22,373 nt of DNA from Pirellulales bacterium (GTDB taxonomy: Bacteria; Planctomycetota; Planctomycetia; Pirellulales; JAICIG01). A model generated the notes under the pieces. The model searched no databases. It saw only the letters and a program-made list of their open reading frames with translations, and was not told where the DNA came from. The stretch covers positions 1 to 22,373 of the forward strand of contig JAICIG010000075.1 of NCBI GenBank assembly GCA_025924495.1, given 5' to 3'. The translations under genes and the position numbers were made by a program. How positions within the stretch are numbered: position 1 is the first letter of the stretch; every line of letters begins with the position of its first letter. This document shows, piece after piece, positions 14,056 through 22,373 of this stretch.

Positions 14056-15549
14056 TCAGCCGCCCTGCTCCTTACGAGTTGCTGCGGTTCCTGGTTCTTC
14101 AGGCCAGCTTGTCGTCGGCTTGCGGGCGGCGAGCACCTCGTCCGGGCGGCTGGTCATGGTCGAGTGGGGCGCTTCATGCAGCAGATCAGCAGGTTCTTCG
14201 GTGATGCGGAACAGCGTCTGAGCGAAAGCGTCGAGGGTTTCTTTGCTTTCCGTCTCGGTCGGCTCAATCATCATCGCTTCGCGGACCGTTAAGGGAAAAT
14301 AAACGGTCGGAGCATGAAATCCATAGTCGAGCAAGCGCTTGGCGACATCCATTGCTGAAACGCCCTTTTCCGCCTTTAACCGCGCGGCCGAAGCCACGAA
14401 CTCGTGCATGCAGCGGTCTCCCTGCGGCACAGGGAAGATATGCTTCACGCGGCTGAGCAAGTAATTGGCGTTCAGCACGGCGTTCTCGCTGACGCGTCTC
14501 AGCCCGTCCGGACCATGCGTTCGCAGATAGCAGTAAGCGCGAATCAACACGCCGACATTGCCGAAAAAGCTGCGCACCCGACCGATCGATTGCGGGCGAT
14601 CGTAGGCCAGCCGGTAGCGATCTCCCTCGCGTTCCACGACGGGCGTCGGCAGATAAGGCTCCAGCATTTTGCGAACTGCGATAGGTCCCGCGCCTGGTCC
14701 GCCGCCGCCATGCGGGCCGCTGAACGTTTTGTGGGGATTGAAGTGCATCATATCGGCGCCGCAATCGCCGGGACGGCTGATGCCCAGAATCGCGTTCATG
14801 TTGGCGCCATCTAAGTAAATCAGGCCGCCAGCCTCGTGCACGAGATTGGCAATCTGCCGAATGTGGCGATCGAACATGCCGAGCGTGTTCGGATTGGTAA
14901 TCATGAACACGGCGGTCCGTTCGTCGAGCTTCGAGCGAAGGTCCTCCATATCCACAAACCCCTGCGGCGTGCTCTTGACGGTCACCGACTCAAAACCGGC
15001 CACTGCTGCGCTGGCAGGGTTGGTGCCGTGCGCGCTATCGGGGGCGAGGACCTTGCTGCGCGGCTGATTGAGATGTCGAAAGTAGGCTCGCGCCGCCAAC
15101 AGCGCCGTCATCTCCCCATGCGCGCCGGCCGCGGGCTGTAAGGAAACGGCATCCAGCCCGGCGATTTCGGCCAGCATTTCTTGCAATTCCCACAGCAATT
15201 GCAAGATGCCTTGCAACGTGTGCTCGGGCTGGTAGGGATGAAGATTCGCCAAGCCCGGCAGCGATGCAATTCGCTCGTTTCGCTTCGGGTTGTACTTCAT
15301 CGTACACGACCCAAGCGGATAAAAGTGGGTGTCTACCGACATATTCAAGGTCGACAAATTGGTGAAATGGCGCACCACGTCGGGCTCGGCTAGTTCCGGC
15401 AGGGCGGGCGGCGTTTCTGCCAGGGACTCGCGCGGAAGCAACTGCTCCAGCGGCGTTGTCGGCACGTCCGCTTCGGGCAGTCGCGCGGCGCGGCGGCCGG
15501 GCTTGGACAATTCGAATAACGGCAGCGTGGCTCGGGTATTTCGCATCAT
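14056..15549 (-). CDS. gcvPB: Glycine dehydrogenase (decarboxylating) subunit 2
   Basis: This is the PLP-binding half of the split P-protein, which decarboxylates glycine and passes the aminomethyl group to lipoyl-GcvH. Features are FYPLGSCTMKYNPK (76-89), the SAHGTNPASA region (172-181), and the PLP-binding lysine K274 in FNPHKTFSGPHGGGGPG. The 497-aa length is normal for subunit 2; the last 40 residues or so are variable and Pro/Thr-rich. Two ATGs are in tandem at the start. It follows gcvPA after 86 nt and must work with it as a heterotetramer. Confidence 0.96.
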   Translation of the reverse strand: MMRNTRATLPLFELSKPGRRAARLPEADVPTTPLEQLLPRESLAETPPALPELAEPDVVRHFTNLSTLNMSVDTHFYPLGSCTMKYNPKRNERIASLPGLANLHPYQPEHTLQGILQLLWELQEMLAEIAGLDAVSLQPAAGAHGEMTALLAARAYFRHLNQPRSKVLAPDSAHGTNPASAAVAGFESVTVKSTPQGFVDMEDLRSKLDERTAVFMITNPNTLGMFDRHIRQIANLVHEAGGLIYLDGANMNAILGISRPGDCGADMMHFNPHKTFSGPHGGGGPGAGPIAVRKMLEPYLPTPVVEREGDRYRLAYDRPQSIGRVRSFFGNVGVLIRAYCYLRTHGPDGLRRVSENAVLNANYLLSRVKHIFPVPQGDRCMHEFVASAARLKAEKGVSAMDVAKRLLDYGFHAPTVYFPLTVREAMMIEPTETESKETLDAFAQTLFRITEEPADLLHEAPHSTMTSRPDEVLAARKPTTSWPEEPGTAATRKEQGG

Positions 15550-15635
15550 TCTCTCATTAAAAGGCAGTCAATTCGCTTGCGGCCGAAACGGTTGCCGCGG
15601 CGGTCGTGTCGATCAGCGACCAGATGCTTTGGTTC

Positions 15636-16973
15636 TCATTTGAAGCTTTGCGCCAGTGCGTCGATTTCCGCTTTGGTTCGTTTCTCGGTGACGGCGACCA
15701 GGAAGCAATCGGCCAGTTCCGGATACCAACGTCCGAGAGAAATGCCTGCGAAAAAGCCCGACGTTTCGGCTTGAGCCAACAAGGACTCGACTGAATTCTG
15801 AGAATCGCGGACGACGAATTCCTTAAACGTCGGCCGATCGAACGCTCGCGAAAGACGACCGCCTGCCGTCAGGGTTTGCATTGCATAATGGGCCTTGCGC
15901 ACGCACAGCTCGCCGAGCTCGCGCATCCCTTGCGGGCCCATCAATGAGAGATAAATGGCGGCCCGCAGTGCGTACAGCCCCTGATTCGTGCAGATATTGC
16001 TGGTCGCTTTTTCGCGGCGAATGTGCTGTTCGCGCGTTTGCAGCGTCAGCACCCAGCAGCGCTTGCCGCGTCGGTCGACCGTCTGTCCTGCAATGCGGCC
16101 AGGCATGCGCCGGACCAGTTCCTCGCGGCAGGCCATGATTCCCAAATAAGGGCCGCCGTAGCCCATTGGGCTGCCCAGCGATTGTCCTTCCGCCACAACG
16201 ATGTCAGCGCCGTAGTCCCCCGGACGTTTGAGAACGCCCAGGCTCATCGGATCGACCGAGACGGCGAATAGCGCGCCAGCGTCGTGAGCCACGCGGGCAA
16301 GTGCAGCCGTTTCTTCCAGGCAGCCAAAAAAGTTCGGCTGTTGGATCAGCGCACAGGCCGTCTGCGGCGTCACTGCTTTGGCGAGCTCGGCGGGCGAAAT
16401 GGTTCCTTGCGGCGTTCCGACCGTGACCAATTCGACGCCCAGATTCGCCAGGTGCGTCAACAAGATCTGCCGGTACTCGGGATGTACGCTGGCGGCGACG
16501 ACCACGCGGCCATGCCTGCCGGTCGCGCTCATGCTCATGAACGCCGCTTCGGCAGCGGCGCTGCCGCCGTCGTAGAGACTGGCATTCGAAACGTCCATGC
16601 CCGTCAAGCGACAAATCAGCGTTTGATACTCGAAGAACGCCTGCAGATTGCCCTGGCTCGCTTCCGCCTGGTACGGCGTATACGACGTGTAGTACTCGCC
16701 GCGGGAAGCCAACATATCGACTGCCGCAGGAATGAAATGGTCGTAACTCCCGCCGCCCAGGAAGCAGACCTTCTGATCGGCGGACACGTTCTTGGCAGCC
16801 AGTTGGCTCAGGCAAGCCGTCAGTTCCAACTCCGTCAGGGCGGGGGGAATGTCGAGCGGTCGGTTCAATCGCAGCTCGGCGGGCACCATCGCAAACAGGT
16901 CGTCGATCGAGCCGACGCCGATGGCTTCCAACATGGCCTGCTGATCTTCGGGAGTGTTGAGCAAATAAGGCAT
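15636..16973 (-). CDS. gcvPA: Glycine dehydrogenase (decarboxylating) subunit 1
   Basis: This is the partner half of the split P-protein. The 445-aa product starts MPYLLNTPEDQQAMLEAIG and contains FLGGGSYDHFIPAAVD, YTPYQAEASQGNLQ, the SLYDGGSAAAEA segment, and a C-terminal block CTNQGLYALRAAIYL. It lacks the PLP lysine, as subunit 1 should. The frame is open to 17171, but family length and the N-terminal motif support ATG 16973. The gap of 157 nt to gcvH upstream is longer than others in the cluster. Confidence 0.96.
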   Translation of the reverse strand: MPYLLNTPEDQQAMLEAIGVGSIDDLFAMVPAELRLNRPLDIPPALTELELTACLSQLAAKNVSADQKVCFLGGGSYDHFIPAAVDMLASRGEYYTSYTPYQAEASQGNLQAFFEYQTLICRLTGMDVSNASLYDGGSAAAEAAFMSMSATGRHGRVVVAASVHPEYRQILLTHLANLGVELVTVGTPQGTISPAELAKAVTPQTACALIQQPNFFGCLEETAALARVAHDAGALFAVSVDPMSLGVLKRPGDYGADIVVAEGQSLGSPMGYGGPYLGIMACREELVRRMPGRIAGQTVDRRGKRCWVLTLQTREQHIRREKATSNICTNQGLYALRAAIYLSLMGPQGMRELGELCVRKAHYAMQTLTAGGRLSRAFDRPTFKEFVVRDSQNSVESLLAQAETSGFFAGISLGRWYPELADCFLVAVTEKRTKAEIDALAQSFK

Positions 16974-17130
16974 ACAAACTTCGCGAGCAAAAGAGTTATA
17001 CCGCTGACCTTCATGCCGCTTATTGTCTGGCAGAGAGTTCGCGCTGAAAGAACTTCGGGATTGTGACCGAAATCGTCCGTGATGATTGCCTCTCGCCCCT
17101 TTCCACAGGCGAGCAGACTGTAAGGCGGTC

Positions 17131-17529
17131 TTAGTGTTGCTCCTCGGCGCACTGCTTCTGGTACGCCGCATAGTCGAGCAGATTCTTGAGCGACGATTCG
17201 CCAGCCAATTTTATCTTCACCATCCACCCTTCCCCGTAAGGATCGGCGTTCAACGTTTCCAGACGGTCGGCCAGACCTTCATGCACGGCGACGACTTCGC
17301 CGTCGACGGGACTGTATAAGTCGCTGACTGCTTTCACCGACTCGATTTCGCCGAACGGCTCGCCGGCTTTCAATTGACGGCCGACGGCGGGCAACTCGAT
17401 GTAGACCAAATCGGTCAGCGCTTCGAGCGCGAAGGCCGAAACGCCGACGGTCGCGACTTTGCCGCCCCCTTCCGGCTCGACGCGGACCCATTCGTGAGTT
17501 TTGGCGAACAGCAGTTTCTCGGGCGTCAC
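17131..17529 (-). CDS. gcvH: Glycine cleavage system H protein
   Basis: GcvH carries the lipoyl arm that shuttles the aminomethyl intermediate between the P, T and L proteins. The 132-aa product has the standard order KLLFAKTHEWV, VGVSAFALEALTDLVYIELP and the lipoylation site GEIESVKAVSDLYSPV with K66. GTG 17529 gives the family-typical N-terminus and has GGGAG (17538-17542) at 8 nt; the longer frame to 17598 would add a non-conserved extension. The start lies 75 nt after gcvT. K66 is the likely substrate of the LipM-like enzyme in the same cluster. Confidence 0.96.
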   Translation of the reverse strand: MTPEKLLFAKTHEWVRVEPEGGGKVATVGVSAFALEALTDLVYIELPAVGRQLKAGEPFGEIESVKAVSDLYSPVDGEVVAVHEGLADRLETLNADPYGEGWMVKIKLAGESSLKNLLDYAAYQKQCAEEQH

Positions 17530-17604
17530 TTGGAGAGCTCCCAGGACTGAGGCTGAATAGTGGATTGTTTCGGGCCGGCTGGATCGATCTGCCGGCAAGT
17601 TGCG

Positions 17605-18705
17605 CTAGCGGCGTTTGTAGAACGGTAAAGCGACCACGCGCGCCGCTTCTTGTCGGCCGCGAATGTCGACCGCCAGCTCTCGCCCGACTGCCGCGGATGC
17701 TGGCGCGACGTAGGCCATGGCGATCGGCTTTTCCAATGTCGGAGAAAACGTGCCGCTCGTGATCTGACCGGACGGCCGGCCTTGGTCGAACACGACAAAA
17801 CCTTCTCGCGGTACGCGCTTGCCGGTAAATTCCAGGCCGACACGGTGCGGCTGGTCAGTATCATCCTTGATGGCGGCGAGGGCGTCGCGACCGGTAAAAT
17901 CTCTGCCGTTCAGGTCGACGGCGAAAGCCAGCCCGGCCTGAAATGGATTAATGTCTTCCGATAATTCATGGCCGTAAAGCGGCATTGCCGCTTCCAGGCG
18001 CAAGGTGTCGCGGCAACCCAATCCGGCCGGCGTGGCGCCAGCGGCAACGAGCGCTTCCCAGATGGCGGGCGCCACTTTGGCGCCGACGATCAATTCGCAG
18101 CCATCCTCGCCCGTGTATCCGGTGCGGGTGACGATTCCGCCGTGACCGTCGATGCCCACTTCGGCGCCGGTGTAGTATTTCATTGCCGAGAGATCAGCAT
18201 CGACCAGCGGCTTGGCAAGTTCGAGCGCCCGGGGACCTTGCACGGCAATCATGGCCCAGTCGCGCGTGACGTCGGTGAGATGCACGTCCCGAGCGGCCGC
18301 CAGGTGGGGTTGCAGCCAATCGAGAATCTTCTGGCGATTGCTGGCATTGACGACGACCAGGAAATACGACTGTCCGGCCGCATCGCTCAAGTGATAGACG
18401 AGCACATCGTCGAGAATGCCGCCCGCCTCATTGGTCACCAGCCCGTAACGAATGCGTCCGGGCTTCATGTCGTTGACTCGTCGCGTGACCAGGCCGTCTA
18501 AAAAGTTGGCCGCGTCATGGCCGTCGAATCGTAAACGGCCCATGTGCGAGATGTCGAACAATCCCGCGGCGTTTCGCGTCGCCTGGTGTTCGGCGACAAT
18601 CGACGTGTATTGAACGGGCATCGACCAGCCGGCGAAGTCGACCATCCGCCCGCCATGGGCGGCATGCCAATCGTGGAGCGGCGTCCGGGCCAACATTTCT
18701 GTCAT
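17605..18705 (-). CDS. gcvT: Glycine cleavage system T protein (aminomethyltransferase)
   Basis: GcvT releases ammonia from the aminomethyl-GcvH intermediate and transfers the one-carbon unit to tetrahydrofolate. The 366-aa protein begins MTEMLARTPLHDWH and contains GRMVDFAGWSMPVQY, the conserved GGILDDVLVY block with the catalytic aspartate, GYTGEDGCELIV, and CRDTLRLEAAMPLYGHEL. Its length is typical. The frame is open to 18954, but ATG 18705 is the family start. It is first in the cluster. The TAG stop lies within GCTAGC (17604-17609). No glycine riboswitch is recognisable in the upstream 294 nt. Confidence 0.96.
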   Translation of the reverse strand: MTEMLARTPLHDWHAAHGGRMVDFAGWSMPVQYTSIVAEHQATRNAAGLFDISHMGRLRFDGHDAANFLDGLVTRRVNDMKPGRIRYGLVTNEAGGILDDVLVYHLSDAAGQSYFLVVVNASNRQKILDWLQPHLAAARDVHLTDVTRDWAMIAVQGPRALELAKPLVDADLSAMKYYTGAEVGIDGHGGIVTRTGYTGEDGCELIVGAKVAPAIWEALVAAGATPAGLGCRDTLRLEAAMPLYGHELSEDINPFQAGLAFAVDLNGRDFTGRDALAAIKDDTDQPHRVGLEFTGKRVPREGFVVFDQGRPSGQITSGTFSPTLEKPIAMAYVAPASAAVGRELAVDIRGRQEAARVVALPFYKRR

Positions 18706-18999
18706 CGTCCAATCGCCTTGGACCCTGCGTGGGCGTGCAATGCATCCATCGCCAGTGCGACCTAAGCCTCTCCGGGCGTACGAAGGATGCCGAGTTGCCA
18801 ATGAATCAAAGCACCTGCGCCCGACATTGTACCGGCGCCAGTTAGCATGCCTAGGGGCGCGGGAGGGAGGATAGCTGTTTGTCGCCGAGAATGGCCCACG
18901 TAACCAGCCACCGCTCAATAACTTGGGAACTGCACTCGACTCTCGCTCACGCAATAGCTGCTCAAGTGCGCCGCCCTTGAACTCGCGCGGCGCGGTCGG

Positions 19000-20490
19000 C
19001 TACGGCATCAGCAGCCGGAACAATAACCAGCTTCCTGCGGCCGCGGCGCCCAACAAAGAGCCGATGATGATGGCGATCCAAGGTGAACTCGATGGCTGCG
19101 ATTTGGCCTGCGACCGTCGCTTGCCATCCGCCACCTTAGGTGCGCGAGCAGCCAGAGCATTATCAAGAGCGGAAGGCAAGGCGAGGGGCGGTAATGCTGC
19201 CAGCAGATCGGAGCGAGATTTGTCCGACGAACTGCGCATTTCAGGCTTCGAGACGTCGCTCGGTTTGTTCGCTGAAGGCGGCTTCTGGGTGGCACGCGTT
19301 GCGGGCGGTTGCGTGGCGGAAGGCGTCGCACGTTTAGGCCTTGATTGCGACACAGCTGCAGGTTTGCACTGAGCCTGCTCGCCCTCAAGCGGAGCAAACC
19401 TCCACTCTTCGCCGCCCGACTTCGGGCGAGGTCGATCTTTGTCGGCCGATTTTTCGGTTTGCTGACTCAACCACTCGGACAGCGCCCGGCCCGCCTCGGC
19501 CGCCGACTGGTAACGCCAGGCAGGTTTTTTAGCCATCATTTTCCGACAAATGGCAGCGAGTTCCGCAGGCATATCGGGCCGGATCTCGCGCAGGTCCTTC
19601 GGCTCGCGCGTCTGATGGAGCATGAGGCGTTGCGCGAGTGCACCTTCGGGGAAAGGCGGATGTCCGGTCAACAGGAAGTAAAGCGTGCCGCCCAGGCTAT
19701 AGATGTCGGCGCGCGAATCGACACCGTGGCTGTCGAGGGCCTGTTCGGGCGCCATATAGTCGACCGTGCCCAGCACCTTCTCGTCGAACTCCTTGGTCAA
19801 CGAGGCTTCCGTGTCGTCGCTGAACCGCGCCAGCCCCAGGTCGAGCACTTTCACGGAGCGTTTGCGGTCAATCAACAAGTTGGCGGGTTTCATGTCGCGG
19901 TGGATCAGGCCGGCCTCATGAGCGTGCGCCAAACCGAGGCAAGCCTGGCGGATGTAGTCGGCCGCAGTGCGGAAATCGAGCGGACCATCTTTCTCCACGG
20001 TCTCTCGCAGATCGCGCCCTTCGACATACTCCATCACCAGATAATGCACGTCGCCTTGATGATCGACATCGAACGCGCGCACAATGTTCGGATGATCAAG
20101 CGCTGCAGCCGCGCGAGCTTCGCGATGGAAGCGAGCCAGGAACGAACTGTCTTTGGTGCGATGCGTGGGCAGAATCTTGATGGCGACCAGCCGGCGCATA
20201 ACAATGTGTTGCGCTAAGTAGACGCTGCTCATTCCGCCCGAGCCCAGGTGATTGAGCAACTTATACTTGCCGACGAAGAATCCGCGATGGCGTCCTTCGA
20301 GCAGCCGCTCGCGCTGCCAGTTGGTCAGCAGTCCGACTTGCGTAAGCCGCGCAGAGACAGCGAGCGTATCTTGCAGAGTGTCTGCGCCGCTTTCTCGCTC
20401 CAGCACGGCCAAGACCTCGTCGAGGCGGGCCTTTTCAACTAAGCCGCTTTGTTGCACGGCGCTCAGGAATTTCGGAGCGGGGATAGCCAT
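19000..20490 (-). CDS. Membrane-anchored Hanks-type Ser/Thr protein kinase
   Basis: The 496-aa protein has an N-terminal helical extension typical of planctomycete kinases (about 1-70, ending GRHRGFFVGKY). The full kinase domain shows the glycine loop GSGGMSSV (83-90), lysine K105 (VAIK), E124, the catalytic loop HRDMKPAN (197-204), DLG (217-219) and APE (247-249). All key residues are present, so it should be active. A Pro/Ser/Lys-rich linker and one C-terminal transmembrane helix (about 470-493) place the kinase domain in the cytoplasm. There are no PASTA or other sensor repeats outside. ATG 20490 was chosen as it begins directly at the conserved extension; the frame extends to 20664. Substrates are unknown. 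Confidence 0.9.
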   Translation of the reverse strand: MAIPAPKFLSAVQQSGLVEKARLDEVLAVLERESGADTLQDTLAVSARLTQVGLLTNWQRERLLEGRHRGFFVGKYKLLNHLGSGGMSSVYLAQHIVMRRLVAIKILPTHRTKDSSFLARFHREARAAAALDHPNIVRAFDVDHQGDVHYLVMEYVEGRDLRETVEKDGPLDFRTAADYIRQACLGLAHAHEAGLIHRDMKPANLLIDRKRSVKVLDLGLARFSDDTEASLTKEFDEKVLGTVDYMAPEQALDSHGVDSRADIYSLGGTLYFLLTGHPPFPEGALAQRLMLHQTREPKDLREIRPDMPAELAAICRKMMAKKPAWRYQSAAEAGRALSEWLSQQTEKSADKDRPRPKSGGEEWRFAPLEGEQAQCKPAAVSQSRPKRATPSATQPPATRATQKPPSANKPSDVSKPEMRSSSDKSRSDLLAALPPLALPSALDNALAARAPKVADGKRRSQAKSQPSSSPWIAIIIGSLLGAAAAGSWLLFRLLMP

Positions 20491-20753
20491 AAGGTGGATT
20501 GACCTTGCAGGCTGCATGCCATGCCGGTCGAAATTGCCGCCGGGCTTCGACCGCTGGACCGGCTCGGCCGGGAGGAAATTACGGATGCGACCGCGGTTCA
20601 GACCGAGAAATGCCGCTACGGTGGGAATCGGCAAATAAGGGGAGCCGCCTGTAGTTGGCCGCAAAAGTGCCAGAGTGTCGGCTGACGCGCCAGGACGGAT
20701 AGCAGGGTTTTTGCAGGCGTCAACCAGCGTCGCGAGGGTTTATCTCGCCGAAC

Positions 20754-22223
20754 TTACCCAAGCCGCTTTTGTAGTTCGCCCCATAACGACAGGGCGGCAA
20801 ACCCGCCATAGAGGGCGGTCGCGGCCAGCATCATGACAATCGATACCGGTCCTGGTCGGGCCGATTTCGGCAAGTAGCGCAAATTCACATAGAGCGTCAG
20901 CGGCACGTAAACCGCCATGGCGAACCCGCCCATGTATGCGGCCTGCAGCAGCACGCCGAGTTCTTGTTCCTGTGACTGGAAATGATCCATCGCATAGACA
21001 ATGCCGCAACCGGCTGCCATCCAGCCGATCGCAATGATCACGTACCACCAACTCAAAGGGCGCTTTTGCGCGGCCTTCACATTGGTGTAAATGATGTCGG
21101 AGATCGACCGTGACACTCCGTCGACCAGCGCCAATTGCGTGCTGAAGAGCGTCGCGACGCCGACCAGCAGAAAGATGGTCCGCCCCACTTTACCCCAGCC
21201 CGCTCCCCATCGGCCGAAAGCCTCGCCCAGAATAAGCGATTGGTCCCAGATCAGCGTGCCTTTGTCCGGAACGATGTGTTTCGGATACAGCACCGCCAAA
21301 GCGCCGAAAATGAACAACAGCAGCGTGAAGCTGTTCAGGAACCAGAAGAACAGCACCTGGTCTTGTCGCACATAGCGCAGCCAGGTCAGAAACCGCGAGC
21401 GGTTCTCCGGCGTCTCGGCGAAACGAAAACCGGTCGAAGGAATCGTCTCGGCGCGCCCGCGCAGCGGGTTCTGCATATCGGGGATCAGCGCGCCCATGCC
21501 TAGGTTCTTGTCGCGCAGATAAAACGTATAGAACAGATTCGCCGTACCGCCCGCGCCAGCGAACACAATCCAGGTAAACAAGTCGCTGATCGCAACCCGC
21601 TCGTCACGGTACCCAAAGTTCATGGCCCCGCGCGCCAATTCTTTCCACGTATCTGCCGTGCCCACAGCGATCGCGACGATGATCAAGCCCACGGTGACCG
21701 TAACGACGAGCACCTCGATGGTCTTTTCCACGGAGTGGTAAATCATCTTAGGACCGAACAGCAGCAGGCCTGCGATGGCGAACGTCAGCGTAGTCCAGCA
21801 CGAATGCGAGCCCCAGAACGTGCCGGCGCCGAAGTCGGGGCCGACTAACAACGCTTTCAAAGCGCTGCCCGACGCCATGGCCCAACCGGGCGCCAGCCAG
21901 CCGAGAATGTTAAACAGGATGAACAACGGCCCGAAACCTCGCCAGACGCGCGCGTACGCCGTGTAGACCGTTTCGCCGGTGGCGATCGTCCAGCGGCCGA
22001 TTTCGAAGTTAACCCACATCTGCATGAACACGCCGAGCATGGCCGCCCAGACCATGCTAGGGCCGTACTGGGCCACGGTGCGCGGCCAGACGATGATTTC
22101 GCCCGCGCCGATGGAGAGCCCGACCAGCACGGCGCCAGGGCCCGCAAGTTTCCAGAAGGAAGAGGGAGGTTGCGGCAGATCGGCCGTTTTGAAGTCGGCC
22201 AAAGGTTCCAACAGCGGACTCAT
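20754..22223 (-). CDS. Nramp-like multipass membrane transporter
   Basis: The 489-aa protein has about eleven hydrophobic segments in the LeuT-type pattern of Nramp divalent metal transporters, starting FWKLAGPGAVLVGLSIGAGE. The canonical metal-binding motifs are not seen: where Nramp has DPGN in helix 1 this protein has SIGAGE (37-42), and the helix 6 region reads FAGAGGTANL (221-230) with no MPH. The substrate may therefore differ from iron or manganese. ATG 22223 (MSPLLEP) is preferred; the frame is open to 22346, but the added residues look non-conserved. It stands alone upstream of the kinase gene with a 263-nt gap. Confidence 0.75.
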   Translation of the reverse strand: MSPLLEPLADFKTADLPQPPSSFWKLAGPGAVLVGLSIGAGEIIVWPRTVAQYGPSMVWAAMLGVFMQMWVNFEIGRWTIATGETVYTAYARVWRGFGPLFILFNILGWLAPGWAMASGSALKALLVGPDFGAGTFWGSHSCWTTLTFAIAGLLLFGPKMIYHSVEKTIEVLVVTVTVGLIIVAIAVGTADTWKELARGAMNFGYRDERVAISDLFTWIVFAGAGGTANLFYTFYLRDKNLGMGALIPDMQNPLRGRAETIPSTGFRFAETPENRSRFLTWLRYVRQDQVLFFWFLNSFTLLLFIFGALAVLYPKHIVPDKGTLIWDQSLILGEAFGRWGAGWGKVGRTIFLLVGVATLFSTQLALVDGVSRSISDIIYTNVKAAQKRPLSWWYVIIAIGWMAAGCGIVYAMDHFQSQEQELGVLLQAAYMGGFAMAVYVPLTLYVNLRYLPKSARPGPVSIVMMLAATALYGGFAALSLWGELQKRLG

Positions 22224-22373
22224 CGTGTCGGGCCGTAACGAAGGAAGGAGGGCGGAGAATCGATCCCTGGCGAACGACTCGCGTGCATTCGCAGTGTTAG
22301 TCGGAGTCTGCTCGAGAGCAAAACTCACTCGAGCACAGATCCGCAATGCGAAGCAGGCCCTACCGTAGCGTGC

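Noticed and set aside
18825..18830. TACAAT as a -10 box for gcvT
   Set aside because: It matches consensus at 5 of 6 positions on the minus strand, but no acceptable -35 hexamer lies 16-18 nt upstream.
18706..18999. Possible glycine riboswitch upstream of gcvT
   Set aside because: A GGAGAG-like string is present on the minus strand, but the conserved core of the aptamer is missing and no tandem aptamer or expression platform is visible.

Overview
The window looks like part of a chromosome of a planctomycete, probably Pirellulales-like. The reasons are the lineage-typical RuvB, several small proteins of families I recall only from Planctomycetota (the BON protein, the RR-rich protein at 5671-6027, and the tiny proteins at 11177-11434 and 11588-11788), a Hanks-type kinase with the planctomycete N-terminal extension, an ECF sigma/anti-sigma pair with an exported partner, and moderately GC-rich DNA. 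No database search was possible; family names rest on motifs read by eye.

Layout. Positions 1-1084 (+) hold the tail of an unidentified ORF and ruvB. tpx (thiol peroxidase, -) and a STAS-domain gene (+) are divergent around 1695-1922, where promoter-like boxes and a 7-bp inverted repeat lie. From 2393 to the end every gene is on the minus strand: a BON-domain protein, serA with a C-terminal ACT domain, a TPR lipoprotein, an RR-rich small protein, an exported protein of unknown function, a three-gene unit (ECF sigma factor, zinc-finger anti-sigma factor, large exported DUF3352-like protein), two tiny proteins, an FHA-domain protein, a glycine cleavage cluster (gcvT, gcvH, gcvPA, gcvPB, then a LipM-like octanoyltransferase), a membrane-anchored Ser/Thr protein kinase and an Nramp-like transporter.

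How they work together. The glycine cleavage cluster is the clearest functional unit. GcvT, GcvH and the split P-protein GcvPA/GcvPB break down glycine, and the LipM-like enzyme at the 3' end probably starts lipoylation of GcvH. serA, nearby, feeds serine/glycine synthesis. The sigma, anti-sigma and exported genes overlap and should form one envelope-linked regulatory unit. FHA, STAS and kinase genes add phosphorylation-type signalling, but nothing in the sequence ties them to each other.

Four minus-strand hairpins followed by T-runs look like intrinsic terminators (near 1101, 5594, 11527 and 12020). I saw no tRNA or rRNA gene, CRISPR array, insertion sequence, phage gene or defence system. 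I did not find a convincing new system. The most interesting items are the missing conventional ruvB start, the overlapping sigma/anti-sigma/exported-protein unit, the Nramp-like transporter lacking canonical metal-binding motifs, and the GCTAGC hexamers placed at gene ends and in intergenic hairpins.
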